Positions 9,001 through 16,873 of a stretch of 64,000 bases of DNA are shown here, one piece after another. A program made the position numbers and the translations under genes. How positions within the stretch are numbered: position 1 is the first letter of the stretch; the number at the start of each line of letters is the position of its first letter. This DNA comes from Phytomonas francai (Eukaryota; Euglenozoa; Kinetoplastea; Trypanosomatida; Trypanosomatidae). Below the pieces are notes generated by a model that was given only the letters and a program-made list of their open reading frames with translations, did not search any database and was not told the origin of the DNA. Location of the stretch: contig MJCC01000002.1 in NCBI GenBank assembly GCA_001766655.1, forward strand, positions 873,992 through 937,991, in the 5' to 3' direction.

Positions 9001-11472
9001 GCCGCGCTCGAGGCGAAGCGCGAGGTCTACCGCCCCCTCGCCGCCCGCGCCGCGCGCGTTTTCCTGCGAACGACGGCGCTCTCGGCGCTCTCGCCGATGT
9101 ACCGCTTCGCGCTCGGCCGCGTCCTGCGGCTCTTCCGGCGCGCGCTGGCGGGGCAGGCGGGGCTCTGCGTGGACGCGGCGACGAAACTCGCGGCCTTCGT
9201 CGGCCTCGTCGTCGCCGACGTCGGGCGCGGGCTGCGGAAGGCGCACCGCGTCGTCTACGCCCTCGACCTCGCCCACGCGCTCTTCCCGGAGCAGTGCGCG
9301 GCCGGCGAGTGGGACTTTTTGATCGACCGCGGCGAGGGCGACGCCGAGGAGGCCCCGGGCGACCCCGTCGTCCCGCGTTTCGTCTTCGCGGAGGCCGCCG
9401 GGGTCTACCGCGGCCTCGCGCGCCGCTTCCCGGGCCTCGTCGAGGCCCTGCACGTCGAGGAGGCCGACGTGTGGCTCCGCTGGACCCGCGCGGCGACGCC
9501 GGAGGCGGCCTTCCCCCCGGCCCTCCGCGCCCTCCCGCCGCTCCGGCGGCTGCTCGTCGTGAAGGCGCTCCGCGGCGACCGCCTCGAGGCCGCGATGCTC
9601 CGCGCGGCCGCCGAGCTCCTCGGCCTCGACGGCCTCGAGGACGCCGACCCCCTCGCCGGCCTCGACGCCGACGACGAGGGCGAGGCGGGAAAGGAGGGCG
9701 AGGCGGGATGGGCCCCCGTTCTTCTCCTCACGACGCCGGGCGCCGACCCGTCGGCGGAGGTGGAGGCGATGGCCCGGCGGCGCGTCGGGCGGGCGCGCTT
9801 CCACGCCCTCGCGATGGGCGGCGGGCGCACCGAGGAGGCCCTCCGCCTCGTGCGCGCGGCCGCCGCGCGGGGGGAGTGGGTCTTCTTGAAAAACCTCCAC
9901 CTCGTGGTGGGGTGGGTCGGCGAGCTCGCGCGGGCGCTCGGCGGGCTCGCGCGGCGGCCGGGCTTCCGCCTCTTCCTGACCACCGAGGCCCACGACGCCT
10001 TCCCGGCGGGGCTGCTCGCGCGGTGCGTGAAGGTGACCTACGAGGCCCCGCCGGGCCTCCGGCAGAACCTCCTGCGGACCTACGGCGAGTGGCCGCGCGA
10101 GGCCTTCGACGGCCACGACGGCCGCCGCCGCGAGCTCCTCTTCGCCGTGGCCGCCCTCCACGGCGTCGTGCAGGAGCGGCGGCGGTACGCGCCGGTGGGG
10201 TGGACGCGCGCGTACGAGGTCACGGCGGCCGACATGAAGGCCGCGGCGGACCTCGTCGGCCGGCAGTGCGGGCCGCGCGGGGTCGACTGGGCCGCGATCC
10301 GCGGGCTCCTCGTGGACGTTGTCTACGGCACCAAGATGGAGACCGCGTACGACTGGCGCGTCCTGACGACGACCATCGCGCGCTGCTTCGGCCCCGCCCC
10401 CTTCGCGCGATCGGCATCGGCGGGGGCGCGGGCGCCGGTGCTCGGCGAGCTCCGCGTGCCCGTCGGCGGCGGCTACGACGACCACCTCCGCGCGATCCGG
10501 GGCCTGCCGGAGAGCGACGTCCCCGGGCTCTTCGCGCTCCCGCCGAACGCCGACCGCGTCGTCCAGCTCGCGCGGGTGCGGGAGCTCGCCGCGGACCTCC
10601 GGCGCCTCGGCGACGGCGAGGCCGCCGCGGGCGGGGCGCGCGCGGGGTGGGCCGCGCGGCTGGGGCCCGTCCTCGAGGCCTGGCGGCGCCTCACGGCCGC
10701 CCGCGCGAGCCTGCTCTCGCACCACGCCTCCGGGCAGGCCGCCGCGGCCGCGCGCGCCCGCACGCTCGAGGGCTTCCTCGCGGCCGAGATGGCCGCCGCG
10801 CTGCGGCTCGTCGCGGCCGTCGACGGCGCCGTCGGCGACCTCCAGCGCGTCCTCGAGGGCGGCGCGCTGCTCACGGAGCCCCGGCGGGCGGAGGCGGGCT
10901 GCCTCGTCCGGGGCGAGATCCCGCCGGCGTGGGAGGGGCACTTCACGAGCTCCCGCCCCGTCCTCGGCTGGATGGAGTCGCTCCTGCGCAAGGCCACCGC
11001 GATCGTCCGATGGCGCGGGCTCGCCCTCGAGGGCGCGCTCCTGAAGGAGAACCTCGACCTCTCCCTCCTCCTCCGCCCACGGACGTTTCTGAACGCCTTT
11101 CGGCAGGAAACCGCCCACGTCCTGCGCTTCCCGCTCGTCGAGCTCCAACTCGTCGCGGCGATCTCGGCGCCGCCGCCGGGGGCGGCCCTGACGGCCGCGC
11201 TCGAGGGGCTTTTACTGCAGGGCGCCGTCCTCGACCGCGCGGACCGGCTCCAGCCGATTTCGACCCCCGACGAGGCCGCCTTCTTCCCGATGCCGCGGAC
11301 CTTCGTGGCGTGGGTCGTCGAGCCCCCGGTCTTCGAGGCCTCCGTGCGCGTCCCCGTCTACGTCAACGGCGAGCGCGAGGACTACCTCGGCGACTTCGTC
11401 CTCCCGTGCGAGTCCGCGCTGGCCGCGGAGGAGTTCGTGCTCGCGGGGGTTTCGATTTTTTTGGAACCCTAG
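1..11472 (+). CDS. DYNC2H1: Cytoplasmic dynein-2 (IFT) heavy chain, 5'-truncated
   Basis: Motor heavy chain for retrograde intraflagellar transport. The frame is open from base 1, so the start lies outside; 3,818 residues follow the first in-frame Met at 16, against roughly 4,300 for the human protein. Numbering from that Met: tail and linker 1-1150; AAA1 Walker A GPAGTGKT at 1217-1224 with acidic DE at 1269-1270; AAA2 GPSGSGKST at 1516-1524; AAA3 GPEGCGK at 1828-1834; AAA4 loop GRSGVGTAE near 2173, lacking the Walker lysine; coiled-coil stalk and microtubule-binding tip about 2400-2690; AAA5, AAA6 and a C-terminal domain ending in a SIFLEP tail. The AAA3 loop, the RSGVG loop at AAA4 and the tail sequence favour dynein-2 over dynein-1 or axonemal dyneins. 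From about 8,400 onward the coding sequence becomes extremely GC-rich and the protein becomes Ala/Arg/Gly-rich. Stop TAG at 11470. No intron is seen. Confidence 0.95.
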   Translation, partial: NFLSKMNERLQAILIEFQHRAEGDMDEAILEEEDRRCQTGRFMPAVVNNVIWLRQLRHRIEEMLKISTSVLSDLRSAKDFEDSAKKLLEEIEDYEQEVYRNWVRDVEDQSRHLTLDADAPLIGINTEGKVEVNYSERLVQLIKEVRIFAALNYRVPERVQQIAKKGLQYYSKGLSLKQIANTYNGMTEDIIPSTQAMLLDAAVSFEKAITASGHKQLTWKGKEETDKYIRKLHVASQLLTDANRRLHKLHHEILLAVCELFSIDLHQSRHRWSSKVLTIREKIETSGFQNMDTWKVYWDMQIYKALETQYQYGLENLQVMMGEIKADIIYDADTGHAALRPPLMSIRQIYYQQIKDFITFPIRFQGCSGSVFFKDMPARNEPCIFSAMQHASQLFRKVQAELNRFTPMLVIGCCGRAENPTLEEIVGGSLSEVQHWEQAIRLLKQKGKEINSEDLFIKCGCITLCTAGIKGTVDEHLFKLTEALKLTLKKSAEKHLKNIEGYIEQVSKCLNSKLSDFDEISEVNVQYRELIDQRSGKEVEFHHFYNKNMLLQNMTGSAGINFTKTKEIWDSYMKRLDSHEAEVEEKMNELRKYFMEKVKTFGKSVERLTNQWNEVKPKDITVKDPLTIINEKLEEMRTLKTTGEKYVKHCQTFSLEEPELQMLEDLESEMGSYSAIWDSLGRFQAEYEALRRESWISFSAKTYRFEDFIKHWREALKGVEPIPATLRVRAMLEEWARCLPLLKYVRGDGFTPAHWAELFQLLNLRGGSTQDTVTFGEILDEHPRMLTQEVALKKLHGRAQGEAQIRAALDDVRAWGTEARFTLTPYPGRPGLVLITEWKALLSVLSDQQALIMSVKESPYFSSFANDVNRWEERLNVLNEYLHYMNLIQRKWVYLEPIFRRGALPNEKQRFDGLDEQYARIMKGIDKDSHLIALVSHKEYKEILSTVFEQLERCQKSLNQFLETKRDGFPRFYFISDDDLLEILAQSKNPTVIQSHLRKLFMGIYSVDFDTQNEHILRVQSLEGEVVPLTTQVQVTDEVEVWLSELDKSMKSTLKTDLVNCVKKFDIGLYASQILCTAEMINFSRKTEEAIRDGELEPLQRHKSAMQTRLRELAAFAGSNTDALVSIKLKALIMDLIHNIDVVDQLITEKVSKPQDWIWRKQLRLYLDASKCCVVRMVDTEFRYSYEYQGNLPKLVHTPLTDRCYMTLLQGMQLGYGGNPYGPAGTGKTESVKALGNLLGRQVLVFNCDEGIDFKSMGRTFIGLVKCGAWGCFDEFNRLKVDQLSAISQMIQVIQEALKNDDARCSLLDREIDVNPNAGIFVTLNPAGKGYGGRSKLPDNLKQLFRSIAMSAPDNELIIETILFSEGFENAKDLAKKTVEIFNLSKQLLSQQQHYDWGLRAMKSVLRLGGTLIHALLTQRVTGKVKLTAEELLARENEIIIKSLRVNTLAKLTFEDAILFNNLVEDIFPGVRVLEIEYDELRPAIEASLGELKLQLVGAQVQSILHLYETLQQRMGVVLVGPSGSGKSTLVKVLRRALQRLGRVVPIYTVNPKALPKEQLLGYMDPDTREWFDGVITAAAKKIVKEDKEVQSWVFCDGDIDPEWVESLNSVLDDNKLLTMPNGVRVQFGNNVNFIFETHSLEHASPATVSRMGIIYLSEEHVDPKMTVTSWLLDQPEERREDLAKWINDYFYQAIESLVMTEKVVVQTTKTGLVMSALKQLQGCASKAQFAISLIHGLGSYLFDEQRKDYAKDVLNLVGERAPDAKSPLDFYYDPASGAYAPFHFDPSLDLTVDELYHNLMVATLDCQRALAVMRAWTRPIRPGVYCPFILVGPEGCGKAMLLKNLFANSASTRVAVVNCSAQTKAIQVIQKLKQTCQMLNSSNGRVLRPVDVERLVLLFKDLNLPKPDQYGTVQLHSFLQQLILYSGFYDSDLEWVTLERVQIVGTMNPPGSMGRYPVSPRFLAINSILCLSYPSKESLNVIYTEFLNVVLKSERLKFNLPSNKGAADVARIMTTVYDIISTRCTVDVASHYIFNPRDITKWVLNLLNYAPGDMSDVIGYEGRRIFVDRLITSDERTKLTKLIRDNLAFLFGHAQEAQQAEKESLCFVSWNDGAPIGKRRLMATHINDLKKTLQVSLVNYSRENSDLDLQLIPEASAWIARVDRVLSQERGNLLLVGRSGVGTAEMVRLVAYHNRTELVTLNLTREYNLKQFNAELKSVMTKAGVEATPVVLLLEDFNFFNPHFLETVNSLLSSGEVPELFTPEEQEAILAPLKEDAIAEGFTPYNYFIDRIARFLHIAIIMDPTNPQFDAQCRANPALFTHCNVYWVGTWEPSSLKLIPKLLIGDVYKSLETVNGKSKKDFNLTTELVNIHRYFGDKFSPQHFKAFCQTYEHIFKFKNQQVVDSLGRLKSGVDKLNEAQESVDKIAVDVSSKKELLEVKQEEADEALKKIQAKMEEAGEQKRGIHKIQKELSKEQQAITEKKTLIEEELSSIQPILDAALSSVSAIRSEHLTELKSMKQPPPAVQDVLEGVMVLIQGGNSIDKNWLSIRKMLSGDIKGQILNYPIDNVNPTTRSEVQKVMESKANSFKREVIGRASKAAAPMAEWLKAVIQYSKVLETVAPLREEMRELEENLQKGKDKKAKYENKLEKLEGTVEELRKMFGAKTTEAERLRGQLEEAELLLINAKELLLKLGTEHERWTMQMKTFASDLDLLPSRCLLGAGLITYLGHEDDAVRRKVLEDWMQTVKLAEFNFFTFLREESAQLQYKSQGLPGDELSMDNAVIIQEQVYTPLIEDPSGQVVGWLSNFLKDRKDNVEVCSLSDERLVSTLELALRFGKQFILTEVDHIEPFLYPVIRRELANEGAKKVIRIGDRRSVDYGEGFRLYLVTRTSGLAIAPDIAGHLTPINFSITQSGLEGQFLSVTIEHEQPALEQEKRANLAREEALKTRLEELERRLLRDLADSSGSLLANTALIASLNDVKTQASEVAAALEASTAVRAALEAKREVYRPLAARAARVFLRTTALSALSPMYRFALGRVLRLFRRALAGQAGLCVDAATKLAAFVGLVVADVGRGLRKAHRVVYALDLAHALFPEQCAAGEWDFLIDRGEGDAEEAPGDPVVPRFVFAEAAGVYRGLARRFPGLVEALHVEEADVWLRWTRAATPEAAFPPALRALPPLRRLLVVKALRGDRLEAAMLRAAAELLGLDGLEDADPLAGLDADDEGEAGKEGEAGWAPVLLLTTPGADPSAEVEAMARRRVGRARFHALAMGGGRTEEALRLVRAAAARGEWVFLKNLHLVVGWVGELARALGGLARRPGFRLFLTTEAHDAFPAGLLARCVKVTYEAPPGLRQNLLRTYGEWPREAFDGHDGRRRELLFAVAALHGVVQERRRYAPVGWTRAYEVTAADMKAAADLVGRQCGPRGVDWAAIRGLLVDVVYGTKMETAYDWRVLTTTIARCFGPAPFARSASAGARAPVLGELRVPVGGGYDDHLRAIRGLPESDVPGLFALPPNADRVVQLARVRELAADLRRLGDGEAAAGGARAGWAARLGPVLEAWRRLTAARASLLSHHASGQAAAAARARTLEGFLAAEMAAALRLVAAVDGAVGDLQRVLEGGALLTEPRRAEAGCLVRGEIPPAWEGHFTSSRPVLGWMESLLRKATAIVRWRGLALEGALLKENLDLSLLLRPRTFLNAFRQETAHVLRFPLVELQLVAAISAPPPGAALTAALEGLLLQGAVLDRADRLQPISTPDEAAFFPMPRTFVAWVVEPPVFEASVRVPVYVNGEREDYLGDFVLPCESALAAEEFVLAGVSIFLEP

Positions 11473-11964
11473 TCCGCACACGCACACGGGGGAAATGGGA
11501 GAAATCGACACCCCGCCCTGGATTCCCCTCGAAGGGCGAGAAAAATGGAAAATTAAGTACTAATCGATCTATCTGTCTATCTATATAGAGATAGAGGCAC
11601 TTCATTGATGTTTGTTATCCAATGTATCGATGTTAACGCGGATTCGGAAAAAAAAAATCCACGTTTTTCTTTTTGTTTATGCTTTTTAGAATGTCAAAAA
11701 AAAAAAAACAGTGAGAATCAACGTGCTAGCTCTTAAGTGCGAAAAGTGTGGCCGCATGCTTATGCCGCATGGGAAAAATAATAATAACGAAAAGATACGA
11801 TTCCTGCCTTTCATTGCAGTGTCCTTTTCCTTTGATTCTAACGATGCATGGCTTTGTTTACCTTTTTTTTTTTTTTTATGACGAACGTTAAAAAGGAAGA
11901 GAATAAAAACGACCGTTTTTCAGGGAATCGTCTATTTTCCGCCAAAAGCCTCTTTCCCTGTACA
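11473..11964 (+). other. Intergenic spacer with pyrimidine tract and AG acceptor
   Basis: AT-rich spacer with A- and T-homopolymers. A 16-base T run (11862-11877) is followed by a second short tract ending in CAG at 11921-11923. That AG is the likeliest spliced-leader acceptor for the next gene and would make the ATG at 11965 the first in the mRNA. No other gene seen. Confidence 0.5.
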
Positions 11965-12357
11965 ATGTCCAGTGAAACTGGGCCGCCCAAAGGCTACAGC
12001 GTGCCCCGGCATGAGGGGAAATGCGAGAAACGGTGCCAATACTGCGGCTCCACCGCCCACTGGTCGTACGCCTGCGATGGGAAGGGGAAAAAGACGCGGA
12101 AGGCCGCCGGGCCTTCACCCCAATTAAGCCCTACACAGATGCTTAAATACGGAATTAAGCGGAAACGGACGGAATTCGTACCGGAGCCGACCGAAAGGGA
12201 GGCCTACGAATCCGAACTCAAATCCTTGGAAAGATTAATAGGGGACGAGTTACGGCAAGAAAAGGGGGCTGGTAAAGAGAAACAGCGGGGTAAAGATCTA
12301 AAAAGCAAGCCTGACCCCACGGAAGTCAAGAAGGAGGATCCAGAACACACGCCTTAA
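11965..12357 (+). CDS. CCHC zinc-knuckle protein, ZCCHC10-like
   Basis: Small basic protein of 130 residues with one zinc knuckle near residues 24-37 (pattern C-x2-C-x4-H-x4-C, seen as CQYCGSTAHWSYAC) followed at once by a lysine-rich GKGKKTRK stretch. This arrangement resembles the ZCCHC10 family, whose knuckle also contains an HW(T/S)Y(A/E)C core. The rest is charged, low-complexity and probably disordered. The frame is open further upstream (to 11848), but those codons run through a T homopolymer and the putative AG acceptor at 11922, so the ATG at 11965 was chosen. A nucleic-acid-binding or nuclear role is inference; the family's function is poorly known. Confidence 0.7.
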   Translation: MSSETGPPKGYSVPRHEGKCEKRCQYCGSTAHWSYACDGKGKKTRKAAGPSPQLSPTQMLKYGIKRKRTEFVPEPTEREAYESELKSLERLIGDELRQEKGAGKEKQRGKDLKSKPDPTEVKKEDPEHTP

Positions 12358-12620
12358 AAGGAAATCCAACGCTAGAATAAGGTTGTGAATGGGCTTTCAA
12401 TGGATAGCAAAAAAAAAAAAAGAATCCTTTTACTCGATTCGTTAGAGAAGCGGAAACCACTTGTTCGCTTCAAATGCTTTATTCTATTTCTATCTATTTT
12501 TCCTCCCCCCCCCCCCCCCCATCAACACTTTGAACGTCATATCTATTTTTTTTTTTCAAAAAGGCATCAGTTAATTTTAACTAGTCTATTTTTTTTCTCA
12601 ATATATTCATTCTCTTCAAT

Positions 12621-14435
12621 ATGTTCACAAAGCGTAAAAAGAAAATATTTAATTTAAAATGTCAATTAAAATTTAGGCGCTACAAAGGATGCATATTTTT
12701 TATTGGAATACTACTTTTCATTGTTTTACAGATTAGTTACTTCATTTCAATATCGAATTCAACCTATGACGGCCTCACTGAACCTGTAAAGGAGAAAGGG
12801 CTGCGATTCCTCCCCACTCTACCTGTGGACGGAACCTCACCTCAAAACAATAAGGGCAATCTTAAACACATGGCTGGGCGATTAAATCGCTTATGGGGAA
12901 ATATAAAACGCCAAGCCGTACCTCGAGACATTCAACCACCCCCAGGATTGTCGTTTGAAGCTCCGAACTACGTCACTGAAACAAAGCCACCCCGGATTCG
13001 CCATAAAATCCCTAAAATGAGGCCAGCGGTTGTGCAATCCACGCCTAATTCTAAACCGAACAATAAAGTAGAGTATACAAACACGAATTTGTCTAATTCA
13101 GAACGGCCTCATGAAAAGAAGGATTCGCCTATTAGCCTAGGCGCAGAGCCCTTCTCGCGGGCGTTGGAGACGTTTTATCTAAATCTGCTAAACAAGACTC
13201 CTGGTGGGAATCCTGAGCAACTCACGCAGAACTTTACGGATATTGAAGCCGGACCAGGCGTTGTTCTGCCCTACGATCCTCATTACGTGGAAGATCCGGC
13301 GCTTTGGCAGGCGTGCGATCCACGAAATAGCTCCTTCTCCGTCGAGCGAGATAAACTTTGCCAGAAATACCTGACTAATCTAAACAACATACGGTATATC
13401 CAATCCATGTCCTCCAAGCTCCTGGCGGCACGGACGATCAAGATGAAGCTCCACTACGCCCACGGCAACCTCTCGGCGATTGTGAAGATCTCCCAGTATA
13501 ATTTTTTCTACGAAGCCGCTAGCGAGAAAACCGCGTACGCGTACGATCGTGTGCTGAACTTTGGGCGTCTTCCAATTACGAGCTTTATGGCCCTTCCGCT
13601 CGATTTCATGCGGGCCGCGGCCGCGCATTCGCCCCTTCTTTCGCAATGGCTTCACCGCCATGTCATCCTCTACAACGAAACCCGCGAGAACTTTGTGGAC
13701 TGCAAATACTACGACTACGACGGCATCTCGGCGTATGAAACGCTGCCGAAGTGCGCGATGGTCTCCGTGCAGGTTTGGATGAAAGATGTGCACGATATGT
13801 TCGATACCTTCCTTGCCTTGCCCTTTCGATACGATGAAAAGTTTGAGAATAAGTACTACGTCCCAGGAGATGCAACCTTTAGGGAAATGAGACGTGCGCG
13901 CCTGCGTGCAATTGGCGAGCTCCAGGATTGCTTTATATTCGATTTCATAACCGGAAATACGGATCGCGGGATGGAGGGTCACAATAACTTCGTTTATGGT
14001 GGGTGCAGCGCGAAGACAGAGTGCGTGTTAGGAAAGCCTGAGGATCGGCAATACGGGCTTGCCAAATTTGCCTACCTCGATCAAGGAAGTAGCTTTCACT
14101 CATACAAAGAGCCGGATAAAAATCCATTCTTCGGGGCTTTGAGTGGTATCCGAGTTTGCCGATTTCGTAAATCGACCTACGAGAATCTGAAGCGATATGA
14201 ATCGCGCGTGGAGAATGCATACCCCCTCCTCAACGATGTGGAAAAGATGATCGAAAATGCAATTTATAAGGTTATCTATGCTTCTGTCCTTCAAAAAACA
14301 CAAACGCGCTTGAATAAGATTGTTTCGATAGTAGAAAATTGTCTGACTAAGTTTCCAGAAAAAGAAGTCTTTAGTATACCAGACTACGACAAAGTTCGAA
14401 TCGCAGAGGAAGACGCTACCTTGGATGATGACTAG
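12621..14435 (+). CDS. FAM20-like secretory-pathway kinase, type II membrane protein
   Basis: Protein of 604 residues with a Lys/Arg-rich N-terminus, one hydrophobic segment at about 23-45 (signal anchor), a low-complexity stem to about 175 and a C-terminal kinase-like domain. Features matching the FAM20/Four-jointed family: an AIVK lysine at K289; a SEKTAYAYDRVLNFGR stretch matching the family's AAFHLDR-type helix; D441-x3-GN-x-DR (residues 441-449) as catalytic loop; and LDQGSS with D487 as the metal-binding DFG equivalent. Family members phosphorylate secreted proteins or glycans in the Golgi lumen. The substrate here is unknown, and the low similarity does not separate protein from sugar kinase activity. 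An alternative is the related Fam20-like kinases sometimes annotated as PI3/4-kinase-like in protists. Confidence 0.75.
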   Translation: MFTKRKKKIFNLKCQLKFRRYKGCIFFIGILLFIVLQISYFISISNSTYDGLTEPVKEKGLRFLPTLPVDGTSPQNNKGNLKHMAGRLNRLWGNIKRQAVPRDIQPPPGLSFEAPNYVTETKPPRIRHKIPKMRPAVVQSTPNSKPNNKVEYTNTNLSNSERPHEKKDSPISLGAEPFSRALETFYLNLLNKTPGGNPEQLTQNFTDIEAGPGVVLPYDPHYVEDPALWQACDPRNSSFSVERDKLCQKYLTNLNNIRYIQSMSSKLLAARTIKMKLHYAHGNLSAIVKISQYNFFYEAASEKTAYAYDRVLNFGRLPITSFMALPLDFMRAAAAHSPLLSQWLHRHVILYNETRENFVDCKYYDYDGISAYETLPKCAMVSVQVWMKDVHDMFDTFLALPFRYDEKFENKYYVPGDATFREMRRARLRAIGELQDCFIFDFITGNTDRGMEGHNNFVYGGCSAKTECVLGKPEDRQYGLAKFAYLDQGSSFHSYKEPDKNPFFGALSGIRVCRFRKSTYENLKRYESRVENAYPLLNDVEKMIENAIYKVIYASVLQKTQTRLNKIVSIVENCLTKFPEKEVFSIPDYDKVRIAEEDATLDDD

Positions 14436-14450
14436 CGACCCATAATCATA

Positions 14451-14513
<63 letters not shown>

Positions 14514-15915
14514 GATTATCATTGTTGATGTCTTTTTTTTCCCTGTATATTTATCCTTGAGAAGCTGATGTCAAACCTAACGATAGCCATACATGTAAAT
14601 TGCCTTTAATAACATTTGATTCAATGAATAATGCACCTATTCAGTTTGGAACTACCTATGGGCTGTGTTCGAATTTATTTCTTGCTCTCAAAGGTTTCTT
14701 TCGGATTCTATCAAGAATAGTCTTTAACGATTGCTTTTATGTCTGTTCGCAATTTACGCCGTGTTGGAATGAAGAGAGCTAAAGATGAACCTTCTCGGCC
14801 CTCACAAGCCCTATCCTTGATACTGTAATGCGTTAAACAGGACCAAATGGTTGAAGTTCACCTTGGGAATTACAACAACAAAGGCTGCGAGAATATAGAG
14901 GGCGCTATCCTTCCGATTAGGATGCTCACGCAAGTCTTCTCCAATCTGTGGGAACGAGTGAACTTGTCCGATAAATAGCATCCACCAGCTTTTGTTGTAA
15001 ATACCGAGGGAAGCGTAGCACCACAGTGTTGTAGATACTCCGTATAGATGGCTTTTAATGCATATGCATCGACTCTTTTAACAAGGAGTATGGATTACGT
15101 ATTCCTTGTAATATATTCGACCTGGTTCTGAAATACCAAAAATTGAGCAGATTCGTCTGTTTAATCACTTGCTGTCAGATGACTTGAAAGGTTGCCACAT
15201 TCTTCGGATGCGGTGTGTTCGAATCCTGTAAAATTCAAGGATTAGATGACATTAACCATAACACCCCCACCCTCACCCCCCCCAAAAAAAATACCAATAC
15301 CAGCATTAGCATGAAAACATTATTCGAAAGCAAGATAAACTATTAATGGCAGAAAAGGGGCCAATATCAGTGGAATAAACTCGCACCCTGATATACCAAA
15401 GAGAAGAACACTCCCCCCTCTGGAATACAAACCCCTTCTAAAGTCTGTTGTTTGGGTAACCTCCAATAATTCGAGTTTTTATTATATGTGTATACTAGAT
15501 CAAAATAAACTGCACTTTTTCTCTGTTTGGTCTGAAATGGCTCCGCTTCGGATAGATGCCCTATCTGGTATCCACACAAACAAGTCGTTATTTCCTGCCA
15601 TCTTTACCAAAATGAAGTTTTAAGAAAAAAAACCTTCTGCAATCCTTTAAATTACTAGACTGGTTATGCTACCTTAAGATCTTTTCATAAATATTTGTGA
15701 ATATTGTGTTGGTAATATCGTCGATCGAGGGCCTAGAATGCAGCATCGATAATATAACTTTTTTAAAAAACTTGTTGATTATTAGTTTCCAAGAAAGAAA
15801 CATATTTTTTCGATTTATAGCACACCTTACTTCCATATTATTATATTACATTTGTAGAATAAGAAATAAAAGCATAAAAAAGGGGAACATAATCAAAGCT
15901 GATTCAGATTACGTA
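14436..15915. other. Long spacer, no convincing gene
   Basis: About 1.5 kb without a supported gene. It holds a compound CA/TA microsatellite at its start, two short AT-rich open frames (14600-14782 +, 15367-15579 -) with no recognisable content, and a C/A homopolymer patch near 15265-15290. An AG at 15856-15857 after a weak pyrimidine tract could be the acceptor for the next gene. Confidence 0.5.
14453..14511. repeat. Compound (CA)n-(TA)n microsatellite
   Basis: Fourteen CA units (14453-14480) run directly into about fifteen TA units (14481-14511), 18 bases after the stop codon of the FAM20-like gene, so probably within its 3' UTR. Confidence 0.95.
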
Positions 15916-16566
15916 ATGTCTATTGATCTGAGTTCTCTGGTGAAAATTTTTATCGACTCCCTATGTGGGCCCGTGGATACGAGCAACCCTACTGCTGCTG
16001 ATTTGGCAACGTTTATGGTAATGAACAGCATAATGTCTGGAAATTGGAGCCCTGTTAACAACACGCTGGGCCCTGTCAAATCTTTCCTCGCCAACTCCGG
16101 TCAGTTCAACTCTGTGGCGCAGCGCAAGCAAATCATCTCCAGTATGCTCCAGAAGGCACTTAATTGCTTACGTACGGATATGCAAATTAACCTCTACATT
16201 GGGAATCATGCAAAGGATAATTCGGATCCGCTAAACGGCTGCCTTTTGCTCGCCAATAAATACCTCTCACAGGTCGTCAGCGCCTACATCGACTACGACA
16301 TCTCAAACAGCTCGTCCTTTGCGGAGGCGATCCACTCGATATTCCGGGATTTGTGCAAATACTGGCATGCGGCCCTCACTGATGCCTTTTCAAGTCCGGT
16401 CAAGGCCTTTGAGTTTGTGAAGCTCATCTCAGCTGCCGCAGCGGGCCAAATGTCTGAGTCCTTTTCCGCAAATCCGGCTAAGGCACAGATGTTCTCCGGG
16501 CTAATCACTCAACTTTACACAAACCTGGTCAACGAGGGCACCGCCCCGGGTGCTGCTTCTCAGTGA
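15916..16566 (+). CDS. Hypothetical all-helical protein, 216 aa
   Basis: Not recognised. The frame is open from 15697, but the upstream part is AT-rich, unlike coding sequence, and precedes a plausible AG acceptor at 15856-15857, so the ATG at 15916 (MSIDLSSLVK) is preferred. The 216 residues look helical throughout, with regularly spaced hydrophobics, four cysteines, no transmembrane segment and no catalytic motif. Pairs such as AAAAGQMSESF and MFSGLITQLY suggest an alpha-helical bundle. Codon use matches neighbouring genes and the frame is well filled, so it is probably real. No function can be assigned. Confidence 0.7.
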   Translation: MSIDLSSLVKIFIDSLCGPVDTSNPTAADLATFMVMNSIMSGNWSPVNNTLGPVKSFLANSGQFNSVAQRKQIISSMLQKALNCLRTDMQINLYIGNHAKDNSDPLNGCLLLANKYLSQVVSAYIDYDISNSSSFAEAIHSIFRDLCKYWHAALTDAFSSPVKAFEFVKLISAAAAGQMSESFSANPAKAQMFSGLITQLYTNLVNEGTAPGAASQ

Positions 16567-16873
16567 GAGAGCCAAACCATTAGTTTTCTAAATGACTTTT
16601 TATATTTATTCCGTTTTAACTATAAGATTATGAGACCCACTAAAGCAGAATAGGCCCTCTTCTAAATGGGAGCGATGTATTTCTGGAGCTGGTCTTGATC
16701 CCTCTTCCTTCTCCCTTGTATGTGCGTCGTTATCCGGATTGACGTAATCGCTTGTTATTCCCCTGCAACTCTCGCCGTAATTAGCTAGATTTTATACACA
16801 CAAAAAGGTCAATAGAGAGAGAGAAAGTGAGAGAAATTACTCGTTTCATTCAGAAAGGCTTTCCCGTTTTAAA
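16567..16873 (+). other. Spacer with AG acceptor
   Basis: AT-rich spacer with a GA-rich patch (16811-16835) and a pyrimidine tract ending in CAG at 16851-16853, 20 bases before the next ATG. Nothing else seen. Confidence 0.45.

Noticed and set aside
8221..11148. 975-codon open frame on the - strand, and a 1,043-codon + frame at 8457-11588
   Set aside because: Both overlap the GC-rich 3' half of the dynein gene, are Arg/Pro/Gly-rich and contain no domain; GC-rich DNA has few stop codons. The dynein frame shows clear homology.
12385..12657. 90-codon + frame between the zinc-knuckle and FAM20-like genes
   Set aside because: It is made of translated homopolymers (Lys, Pro and Phe runs) and overlaps the start of a better gene.
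15195..15235. GTGTTCGAATCC resembling a tRNA B box (and TGTTCGAATTT near 14670)
   Set aside because: The T-arm stem does not pair beyond one base, and no A box, anticodon arm or acceptor stem could be found at the right distances.
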